Origin: Aquirhabdus sp.
GTDB lineage: Bacteria > Pseudomonadota > Gammaproteobacteria > Pseudomonadales > Moraxellaceae
DNA: 14,200 bases
Assembly (NCBI GenBank): GCA_030150135.1
Contig: JASLGO010000035.1
Coordinates: 1 to 14,200 of the forward strand
Reading direction: 5' to 3'
In this document: positions 6,631-12,847 of the stretch, one piece after another
How the letters are laid out: every line of letters begins with the position of its first letter
Numbering within the stretch: position 1 is the first letter of the stretch
Translations under genes and position numbers: made by a program
Notes under the pieces: model-generated
Told to the model about the DNA's origin: nothing
The model's database searches: none
The model's input: only the letters and a program-made list of their open reading frames with translations

Positions 6631-7524
6631 ATGTTGCGGATTGGTCTTTTTTTATTGACTAACCTCGCGGTGATGGTTGTCGTCGGTATTATCTTATCGA
6701 TACTTGGCGTAGGTTCTACGCACACAGCAGGCGGCCTAAATCTAGGTAATCTTTTAGTATTGTGTTTTGTCTATGGCATGGTCGGCTCAGCGATTTCGCT
6801 GTTTCTCTCCAAACCACTCGCAAAATGGAGTACCAAGACCCAAATCATTACACAGCCATCTAACCAAGCAGAAGCATGGTTGTTGCAAACTGTTGAGCAG
6901 CTCGCACACAATGCGGGAATTCAAATGCCTGAAGTCGGTATTTTCCCAAGCTATCAATCTAACGCTTTCGCGACTGGCTGGAATCGTAACGCAGCACTGG
7001 TTTCTGTATCGACAGGTTTGCTTGAGCGCATGAACCAAGACGAACTACGTGCAGTTCTCGCCCATGAAATCGGGCACGTTGCAAATGGCGATATGGTGAC
7101 ACTTGCGCTGGTACAAGGTGTAGTCAACGCCTTCGTGATGTTCTTTGCACGGATTATCGGTAATTTCGTTGATCGCAATGTATTTAAAAACGAAAGTGAT
7201 CGTCCTGGCATGGGCTACTTTATTACCAGCATGGTGATGGATATTGTCCTCGGTATTGCGGCATCCGCAATTGTCATGTGGTTCTCACGCCTACGTGAAT
7301 ATCGCGCCGATGAAGCGGGCGCACGTTTAGCAGGCAAACAAGCGATGATTAATGCACTGCTCCGCTTGCGTCAAGAACAAGACATGCCTGATCAAATGCC
7401 AGCAGAAATGAAAGCATTTGCGATTAGTTCAGGACAAGAAGAAGGTTTTAGTATCGCTGCATTGTTTCATTCGCATCCATCGATCGAACAACGCGTTGAA
7501 GCATTACAACGTTTGAATGTTTGA
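6631..7524 (+). CDS. htpX: Membrane zinc protease HtpX (M48B)
   Basis: A 297-residue inner-membrane metalloprotease that degrades misfolded or damaged membrane proteins on the cytoplasmic side, partnering functionally with FtsH. Two N-terminal helices are at about 4-26 and 39-59. The catalytic HEIGH motif is at 145-149, with His145 and His149 binding zinc and Glu146 catalytic. Two further hydrophobic stretches lie at about 156-178 and 196-218. The third zinc ligand is Glu223 in LREYRADEAGA. The C-terminus HSHPSIEQRVEALQRL is characteristic of the family. Length and order match E. coli HtpX. AGAGGA at 6618-6623, seven bases before the ATG, supports the start. A terminator follows at 7548-7574, so it is monocistronic. 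Confidence 0.98.
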   Translation: MLRIGLFLLTNLAVMVVVGIILSILGVGSTHTAGGLNLGNLLVLCFVYGMVGSAISLFLSKPLAKWSTKTQIITQPSNQAEAWLLQTVEQLAHNAGIQMPEVGIFPSYQSNAFATGWNRNAALVSVSTGLLERMNQDELRAVLAHEIGHVANGDMVTLALVQGVVNAFVMFFARIIGNFVDRNVFKNESDRPGMGYFITSMVMDIVLGIAASAIVMWFSRLREYRADEAGARLAGKQAMINALLRLRQEQDMPDQMPAEMKAFAISSGQEEGFSIAALFHSHPSIEQRVEALQRLNV

Positions 7525-7547
7525 TTTATAACTTTCGCATAAGAAGG

Positions 7548-7574
7548 AAGGACGCCATCAGGTGTCCTTTTTTT
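7548..7574 (+). terminator. Intrinsic terminator of htpX
   Basis: AAGGACGCC (7548-7556) pairs with GGTGTCCTT (7561-7569) around an ATCA loop, with one G-U pair, and is followed by seven T's. It also separates htpX from the convergent LuxR-type gene that ends 20 bases further on. Confidence 0.9.
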
Positions 7575-7593
7575 ATAGTCATGTAGCCGACTC

Positions 7594-8739
7594 TCACTCA
7601 ACCAACTGTTTTTGTGTTAGAAAGTAAGCTGGACTTGCCAGCAGTAAAGAGACTAATTCAGATTGACGTTTCGTTCCTGTCTTCACGAAGATACTTCTCA
7701 GCTGGCTTTTGATCGTATTCATTGTAGTGCCTCGCTCAATCGCTACATCATCTAGAGTTTTACCACTACACAAGGCAACTGATAACATCGCTTCAGCTTC
7801 AGAAAGCCCAAATAGCCGACGAATCAAAGACGACGTAATCGTTGGTGTCGTTTCAGGATCGAATGCAAACAAGAGCGCAGCTCCTTGCACAGAACCGTTA
7901 AGTTGCAAAGGTGTAATCATCAGCATCAAAGGTAGCTGCTGAGTACGCGGTAATAAAATCACACTATTGAGATCGCTCTCATCGCCTCGACTGGCACGCA
8001 CCGCTTTCGACAATTCGACACTCAGCTTGCGTGTCGTTGCATCGTGATTTGTTTGTAGATAGTGATTATTGAGCTTGAGATTGCGACTGTCCTTTAGAAG
8101 ATGAACAGCACTTTGATTACAATGCGCCATTTGTCCCATCTCATTGAACAAAAACGTCGGCATCGCCAGTACATCCAGACTGCTTGCCAAAAAACTCTGT
8201 CCTATTTGTAAATCTGCAAAGCGTTGACGCATTTGCATAGTGCGCTGTAAATGAGGAATCAGTAAATTGTATTGGTTGATTTCATCACGATTAAAAGGTT
8301 GGTGCTGAGGTCCACGTTGTAAATACAACTCGGTCACCCACGCTCCTTCTTGCAGAACAATTGCACCTGTCGCATAAGCCATCCCTTGCGGGACAACCCA
8401 CTCATTATAAAAACGCGTTTCTGCAAATTTATCTTTATCTGGCACATCCAGATTACTGGCATAAAAATGAGCAATCGGTGAACTTAGAATATGCTGCGCG
8501 AGCATATCTTCAGGCGCGAACTCTAAGGCATAACTTTCATGCCACTTTTTTTCCATCCCATACATCCACAGCCCTTTAACTTCTTGCGTTTCCACATTAC
8601 GAATAATCAAGATCGCGGCTTTGAGATCAAAAAAATCTCTAAGTTTTTCAATAAACAACTGATAGCCGCTGGGAGCCATCACAGCATCATAAAGACAACT
8701 GAGTAAATCATTCAGGCTTGGTTTTATATCTTCAGTCAT
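7594..8739 (-). CDS. LuxR-family (helix-turn-helix) transcriptional regulator
   Basis: A 381-residue cytoplasmic DNA-binding regulator. The C-terminal LuxR-type helix-turn-helix occupies about residues 312-370, starting at LSEAEAMLSVAL, then TLDDVAIERGTTMNTIKSQLRSIFVKTGTKRQSELV, with the family's typical Thr-Ile-Lys recognition helix. The N-terminal 300 residues look like a sensory region of GAF or PAS type, without a receiver domain, a LuxR autoinducer-domain match that I recognise, or membrane segments. The signal is unknown. The frame extends 12 codons upstream to a GTG at 8773-8775 without a ribosome-binding site. I chose the ATG at 8737-8739, which has GAAG nine bases ahead. It is divergent from the small-gene block at 9188-10541 and may regulate it, which is an inference from position only. 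Confidence 0.9.
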   Translation of the reverse strand: MTEDIKPSLNDLLSCLYDAVMAPSGYQLFIEKLRDFFDLKAAILIIRNVETQEVKGLWMYGMEKKWHESYALEFAPEDMLAQHILSSPIAHFYASNLDVPDKDKFAETRFYNEWVVPQGMAYATGAIVLQEGAWVTELYLQRGPQHQPFNRDEINQYNLLIPHLQRTMQMRQRFADLQIGQSFLASSLDVLAMPTFLFNEMGQMAHCNQSAVHLLKDSRNLKLNNHYLQTNHDATTRKLSVELSKAVRASRGDESDLNSVILLPRTQQLPLMLMITPLQLNGSVQGAALLFAFDPETTPTITSSLIRRLFGLSEAEAMLSVALCSGKTLDDVAIERGTTMNTIKSQLRSIFVKTGTKRQSELVSLLLASPAYFLTQKQLVE

Positions 8740-9187
8740 TTCTTTATACTTCAAATATTTAATTAAAATACACACTCGACTTTCAATACTTTGAAAAAAC
8801 TAAATAAAGTTAAAAACAAATTAAATGACAACGTGGACTTAATCTAAATCATTTCAACAATTCCCCACATTGACCGCACTCTACGCAACCTATGTAACAG
8901 GGTAATTAATATGCCTTTTATTATCTTTATGTAACTACTAAAAGTTAATCTCTGATCCAAACAAATGCAACCTGTTTTAATCAAGAATTATTGATTTTAT
9001 TGGCGTCAATCACCCAAATGGGGGATGGAATAAAGACAGATATTGAGGGAACATATCCTCACTGACTTACAAACAGTAACCATTCTTATATCCCTGCTGC
9101 ATCTGAAAATTATGGTCTGTCATTCTTAAAGCTCAGTGAAACATTTGATCAAAGGGCAGTTTCTCAACTGTCATGAAGGAAATAGCA
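8740..9187. other. Long divergent intergenic region with short inverted repeats
   Basis: About 448 AT-rich bases without a supportable gene. It contains AATCAA-N6-TTGATT (8979-8996), ATTG-GCGT-CAAT (8999-9010), CCC-AAAT-GGG near 9013-9022, and the palindrome TTTGATCAAA (9144-9153) 34 bases before the next start codon. These could be binding sites for the LuxR-type regulator or others. No clear sigma70 or sigma54 promoter stands out. Confidence 0.5.
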
Positions 9188-9391
9188 ATGAATATGCAAC
9201 TCAGAACCAAGCGCCTGACCTGCAAAGTCTGCTGCTTTAGTACTGTTGTCATCATTAGCGATCCTGATGAGCCTTTGCCGCTCTGTGAGCGCTGCTGTTC
9301 ACAACGGTGGGAAGTTTCCGCGACAGAAGAAATCGTCAGCCGACACCCAATTCCTTTAATCAAAAACTTATTACACACCAAGATTTTTTAA
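9188..9391 (+). CDS. Small cysteine-rich protein with paired CxxCC motifs
   Basis: A 67-residue hypothetical protein that I do not recognise. Two motifs, CKVCC (Cys12, 15, 16) and CERCC (Cys33, 36, 37), are 21 residues apart and would suit a zinc ribbon or another metal knuckle. The segment between them is hydrophobic, then acidic (VVIISDPDEPLPL). A basic N-terminus (RTKR) and a basic C-terminus could fit nucleic-acid binding, but that is speculation. The frame also opens at an ATG at 9173-9175. AAGGA at 9176-9180 overlaps that codon but is seven bases from the ATG at 9188, so I chose the latter. It is the first of three plus-strand genes, 105 bases before the next. Confidence 0.6.
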   Translation: MNMQLRTKRLTCKVCCFSTVVIISDPDEPLPLCERCCSQRWEVSATEEIVSRHPIPLIKNLLHTKIF

Positions 9392-9496
9392 CTTAACCCA
9401 TAAGCGATCACGAAAAACCAATATTAAGCTACTGATCAATAAATATTTTTAGTAAAACAGACACTTCAAAATTTAAAATATCCGCCGAGTAATGAG

Positions 9497-9856
9497 ATGA
9501 ATACAACACTGACCACATGCTCATTAAATAAAATCGATCAAGGTTACATCCTTATCGCTGATGAACCAAACGCCCGCATATCCTCTTGCGCAATAGCACG
9601 AGCAATTGCCCTCGCGCTCCAACGTGAAGGAAAACTTGTGATCACTGCGCACATGAGCCCACCACCAAGGCAACATCCATACAAAAAAGCAAAAGTAAAT
9701 CATAGCCATTTTGTCACCGTAGATGGATTCAAATACCATGTTTATCAAATACACAGCCAAACCCATGAAGATGACACGATCACTGTTCGATCAGCCGACG
9801 GCATGTTTGAACATAAGATTTCTATTGGATTTTTACGAGTTGAACAGAATGTATGA
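9497..9856 (+). CDS. Hypothetical protein, 119 residues
   Basis: I do not recognise this protein. The N-terminal third looks like an alpha/beta segment (GYILIADEP, then a helix AIARAIALALQREGK and a strand LVITAHM). A proline-rich, basic linker follows (PPPRQHPYKKAK, residues 55-66), then a beta-rich C-terminus with many histidines (HSHFVTVDGFKYHVYQIHS). No signal peptide, membrane helix or catalytic motif is seen. The ribosome-binding site is weak (CGAG at 9486-9489), so expression is uncertain. It lies between the CxxCC gene and the 207-residue gene on the same strand, and may form an operon with them. The reading frame and composition look protein-like, but confirmation depends on homologues. 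Confidence 0.5.
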   Translation: MNTTLTTCSLNKIDQGYILIADEPNARISSCAIARAIALALQREGKLVITAHMSPPPRQHPYKKAKVNHSHFVTVDGFKYHVYQIHSQTHEDDTITVRSADGMFEHKISIGFLRVEQNV

Positions 9857-9876
9857 CAAGGCCACTATTTTCAATC

Positions 9877-9900
9877 AACTCAAAATAAGTTAACTCAAAA
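9877..9900 (+). repeat. Direct repeat AACTCAAAA, 15-bp period
   Basis: AACTCAAAA occurs at 9877-9885 and again at 9892-9900, separated by TAAGTT. The pair lies in the 61-base gap directly upstream of the 207-residue gene. It may be a tandem regulator site or chance in AT-rich DNA. Confidence 0.4.
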
Positions 9901-9917
9901 ATCTAAAGAGAAACATC

Positions 9918-10541
9918 ATGATGCTCAATGAAAAGTTTGCCAGAGGCATCAATCTTCAACAAAGGATTAACACGACCTTTAATGAGGTATTTGAGCTACC
10001 CAATAAAGACTTTTATGCAAGTTTAGATTTAGACAAGTTGCTCAAATTAAAATCGGCGCTTTCTGATATTAATAGCGCAATTTCCATCAAACTTGCTTTA
10101 GAGTTTTTAGAGTGGGTATCCGCCGCATTATCACTGGATGAACATGAAATCGCCATGATTCGTAATGATATCTTGCAGGAAGCCCACAAACATCAGCATT
10201 ACGATATTGAACACCGCTCACGCAATGATGGTAAATCTTTCATTGCTGAAGTGAAATGTCGAGTTCCTTTACTCGAAGGTCATCGATATGGCGGTGCACA
10301 AAAAATCCGAATTTGGAAAGACATTGAAGCATTACGTGAAGGGCACAGCAAAGCAACACCCAATTCAATGGCTTACCGATTTATGGTGTTTTTTGATCGA
10401 CCTGATATCAGAGAGGCAAACAACCATCTCATGAAATCGTGTTCCCAATTATCCAGCTACCTCAAAATCATTGATAGCGTTAAATCGCTTCCTGCGCAAC
10501 CAAGTAATATGGTGTATGGAATATATATCAAACTTCGATGA
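9918..10541 (+). CDS. Hypothetical protein with PD-(D/E)XK-nuclease-like motif pattern
   Basis: A 207-residue protein that I do not recognise by name. The middle resembles the core of PD-(D/E)XK nucleases: a strand with Asp96 (HYDIEH), a strand with the ExK triad Glu111-Val-Lys113 (FIAEVKC), then Gln128 and KDIEAL (134-139), a common downstream helix in that superfamily. The N-terminal 90 residues look helical, including LDLDKLLKLKSALSDINSA. The C-terminus MAYRFMVFFDRPD may be a further strand. Activity is an inference and the motif may be fortuitous. AAAGAG at 9905-9910 precedes the ATG by seven bases. A second in-frame ATG follows at once. The terminator at 10629-10659 ends the block. Confidence 0.65.
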   Translation: MMLNEKFARGINLQQRINTTFNEVFELPNKDFYASLDLDKLLKLKSALSDINSAISIKLALEFLEWVSAALSLDEHEIAMIRNDILQEAHKHQHYDIEHRSRNDGKSFIAEVKCRVPLLEGHRYGGAQKIRIWKDIEALREGHSKATPNSMAYRFMVFFDRPDIREANNHLMKSCSQLSSYLKIIDSVKSLPAQPSNMVYGIYIKLR

Positions 10542-10628
10542 ATTGTTGGCAAGCTCCATTCAAAACATCGAAATTAATTAACATGCTGATTAAAACAACA
10601 ATAAATTATAAAAAGTGAAAAGGGCATT

Positions 10629-10659
10629 AAAGAAAACGTCTTCGGGCGTTTTCTTTTTT
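10629..10659. terminator. UUCG-tetraloop intrinsic terminator
   Basis: AAAGAAAACGTC (10629-10640) pairs with GGCGTTTTCTTT (10645-10656) around a TTCG loop, with one wobble, followed by T's. The UUCG loop closed by C-G is an especially stable form. It ends the plus-strand block and, with A's on the other side, may also serve the convergent amidase gene ending at 10701. Confidence 0.93.
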
Positions 10660-10700
10660 ATGACAGCAATATGATGAATCAAACCTATCTTTATTCAGTG

Positions 10701-11408
10701 CTATTGCTGGATTTTAGCTACTTGGCAATTATGAATGCCTATCGCAATCGCATGTGCGATTCGCCCAATAGTATCAGGTTTACTCAGGCGCAGCTCCTCA
10801 TTTGGATTGGCAATGACACCAATTTCGACCAAAACAGCAGGAATTGGCGCAGTTTTAAGCACAATTAAATCGTCATATTGATGAACACCTAGTCGTTTAT
10901 CAATTAATGGACGATTTTCACCTGCAATCGGTGTCGCATGATAAAGCGATGGCTTTTCACCAATCGCGAGCATTTGCTCACCTATTTTTTTAGCGCAATT
11001 TAAACTCTGATCATAATGTGTATTTTTGGGTGAAACAAAGATCGAGTATCCCGCAAACTCACGACGACGTCCTGCATCAATCCACTCTTGTGGCATCGAA
11101 TCATGATGAATTGAGATAAATAAATCGGCATCAGGAGCTTTGGTGGAACGCTCTTGAAGGGTAATTTCCTTGCCATCAGCAGAAGTTCGAGAAACACGAT
11201 CTCCGCTGGTTGTTAAATCTTTAGCCAGCGCGTTGCTCATATCTAAATTATATAAATACTCAACACGACCACTCGCGCCTGTCGCTCCTGGATGTAGTGG
11301 CGTATGTCCTGTATCGAGGGCAATATATTCGGCATGCACTGATTGGATGATCAGGCATGACAAAAAACAAAGCATCATTTTTGTCCAAGATGATTGATCA
11401 TGATTCAA
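10701..11408 (-). CDS. Exported N-acetylmuramoyl-L-alanine amidase (Amidase_3)
   Basis: A 235-residue periplasmic zinc hydrolase that cleaves the bond between N-acetylmuramic acid and L-Ala of the stem peptide in peptidoglycan. A signal peptide spans about 1-26, ending in SVHA. Zinc and catalytic residues fit the Amidase_3 fold: His35 (DTGHTP), Glu50 (GRVEYLYN), His101 (SIHHDS) and catalytic Glu195 (VLVEIGVIANPNEE). The usual HAD of this motif is HHD here. There is no AMIN or LysM targeting domain, unlike E. coli AmiC. The start is a TTG, chosen because GAGG lies eight bases before it and the signal peptide then has a basic n-region. An ATG at codon 11 would give a much shorter one. It follows the LprI-like gene after 81 bases. 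Confidence 0.92.
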   Translation of the reverse strand: MNHDQSSWTKMMLCFLSCLIIQSVHAEYIALDTGHTPLHPGATGASGRVEYLYNLDMSNALAKDLTTSGDRVSRTSADGKEITLQERSTKAPDADLFISIHHDSMPQEWIDAGRRREFAGYSIFVSPKNTHYDQSLNCAKKIGEQMLAIGEKPSLYHATPIAGENRPLIDKRLGVHQYDDLIVLKTAPIPAVLVEIGVIANPNEELRLSKPDTIGRIAHAIAIGIHNCQVAKIQQ

Positions 11409-11422
11409 GATAAAAACCTCAA
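11406..11422 (-). promoter_or_regulatory. Ribosome-binding site and TTG start of the amidase gene
   Basis: On the minus strand GAGG is followed by eight bases and then TTG AAT CAT. The nearest ATG overlapping this spot is in another frame. The spacing supports a non-ATG start, which usually lowers translation. Confidence 0.55.
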
Positions 11423-11440
11423 ATTTGTTATTGTTTTAGC

Positions 11441-11478
11441 TCTCCCCGCGCTTCACTTAACATCTCAGAGCGAGGAGA
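11441..11478 (-). repeat. Hairpin between the LprI-like gene and the amidase gene
   Basis: TCTCCCCGC (11441-11449) pairs with GCGAGGAGA (11470-11478) around a 20-base loop with one wobble or mismatch depending on strand. On the transcribed minus strand the wobble is a permitted U-G pair. No T-run follows, so it is more likely an mRNA-stability or processing element than a terminator. Confidence 0.45.
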
Positions 11479-11489
11479 AACTGACTAGG

Positions 11490-12617
11490 TTACGGCTTGC
11501 TTGGAGCAGCTGTGGCTTGTGCAGCAAGCAAACGATCATGCACTGCCGAAATTTCTTGCGTCAAGGGTGCAATACGATCATTGGTTCGCTTCGCCACACA
11601 GATCACGCGACGAATCTCTTTGTCCGTGCTAATCATAAGTGGGCTCCAGCTCTCATGTTCCAAGTTATAGCTTTGCTTTTCATCATCTTTGAGCTGATAC
11701 CAATCTTGTTCAGCCTTAATCTGACAATCGACATCGCGTTTCTTGAGCCAATCTCGTTGTTCATCAAGTAAACTTTGTGTGGTCGCAGTGCCTGCAGCTT
11801 GCCAGAGTGTATTGAGCTGATTGTTTGCGGCTTCATTGGTCGCGTTGACCTCTTTTAAGCGCAAATCCATCGCTTGTTGCACCAGTGTTAACTTCTGATT
11901 GGTTTCGGCTGTCTGAGCATCAGCATCTGCTTTATCTTTTGCAGTTTTCGCCAATGTATTCGATAGATTTAATGCATCAACAATTGCGGATGTCATAAAA
12001 CTAACCAAAAAATCAGGTGCGGTATAAGACAAAATCACTTTGCCATCCGCATCTTTTTGTAAAGTATAGTCCAGACCACTCGCCGAAACTGACTTCCCGT
12101 TATATTTCAAGCTGCCATCCAACGCCTGACTTTCTAGACTGCTATTGCCATTAATATCATCGCCACACTCATCCGTACAACCTTGCATCGTGGACGCTCC
12201 AAGTGCATGTAAGCTGGTACTCGCATCCGTAAACACATTAATGGAAGGAGTAACCTTAACGCTTGCAGTACACGATAGCGTTCCATCACTAGACGTCTGG
12301 TCTTGCGCACGAATGTTTGCAACTTTAACGTCTAATGAATTAAAAATATTTTCAAAACGTGCGGTATCGTAACTTTTCCCGACATTCAAAACATAAGTCT
12401 TTAGATTAACTACGGTTTTCTGCTTAATGTCGCCACTCACTTGCGCTGCGAGCATGGTGACAACTTCGGGATCACTACAAGATGTCATTGAACTCACGGT
12501 TACCACTTGTTGCTGCTTTGCCTTTGCTTTTGTAATGAATAAATAAAGCCCCACGACGAGCCCTGCAATGACGAGAAAAATGATAAGAAATTTCTTATAA
12601 GAGGATTTCAATTGCAT
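11490..12617 (-). CDS. Membrane-anchored protein with C-terminal LprI-like (DUF1311) domain
   Basis: A 375-residue protein with a single N-terminal membrane helix at about 9-29 (FLIIFLVIAGLVVGLYLFI) after a basic start, so most of it is likely periplasmic. A central region with Cys47, 116, 147 and 151 follows, then a probable helical or coiled stretch at about 220-275. The C-terminal domain at about 265-355 resembles the LprI / DUF1311 family: LLDEQRDWLKKRDVDC (Cys298) and RRVICVAKRTNDRI (Cys340), a likely disulphide pair. Some family members inhibit lysozyme, but this is not shown here. AAGG six bases before the ATG fixes the start. It lies directly upstream of the peptidoglycan amidase gene, suggesting a cell-wall role. 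Confidence 0.8.
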   Translation of the reverse strand: MQLKSSYKKFLIIFLVIAGLVVGLYLFITKAKAKQQQVVTVSSMTSCSDPEVVTMLAAQVSGDIKQKTVVNLKTYVLNVGKSYDTARFENIFNSLDVKVANIRAQDQTSSDGTLSCTASVKVTPSINVFTDASTSLHALGASTMQGCTDECGDDINGNSSLESQALDGSLKYNGKSVSASGLDYTLQKDADGKVILSYTAPDFLVSFMTSAIVDALNLSNTLAKTAKDKADADAQTAETNQKLTLVQQAMDLRLKEVNATNEAANNQLNTLWQAAGTATTQSLLDEQRDWLKKRDVDCQIKAEQDWYQLKDDEKQSYNLEHESWSPLMISTDKEIRRVICVAKRTNDRIAPLTQEISAVHDRLLAAQATAAPSKP

Positions 12618-12802
12618 GTTTAACCTTCGAAATGAAAAATAATCAGTATGCTGTTATAAATAAAGCCATTTTTAGAAAAATATTAAGATAATAAAAAATC
12701 AGTTTGTTCTTTTATTGACTCAAAATCAGGCCACCTCCTTTCTTATTATTCATTTATAAGACACTGTCATTAAAGAATATTATTTTTTAAAATAAAGTTC
12801 TG

Positions 12803-12831
12803 AAAAAAGGGCGCTGACGCACCCTTTTTTT
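12803..12831. terminator. Intrinsic terminator downstream of ettA
   Basis: AAAAAAGGG (12803-12811) pairs with CCCTTTTTT (12822-12830), with a further inner GC-GC pairing and a TGAC loop. Symmetric A and T tracts make it bidirectional. It ends ettA, whose stop codon is at 12848-12850. Confidence 0.88.
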
Positions 12832-12847
12832 ATAACTAAAATGCGGC

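Noticed and set aside
8773..8775. Upstream GTG start for the LuxR-type regulator, adding 12 residues
   Set aside because: No ribosome-binding site precedes it and the added residues look unlike a protein N-terminus of this family; the ATG at 8737-8739 is better.
9133..9381. 82-codon minus-strand frame opposite the CxxCC gene
   Set aside because: It mirrors the CxxCC frame, which has a good ribosome-binding site and clear motif; the mirror has neither.
11394..11771. 125-codon plus-strand frame over the 3' end of the LprI-like gene
   Set aside because: It is antisense to a well-supported gene with a recognisable domain, and no ribosome-binding site or known family fits.
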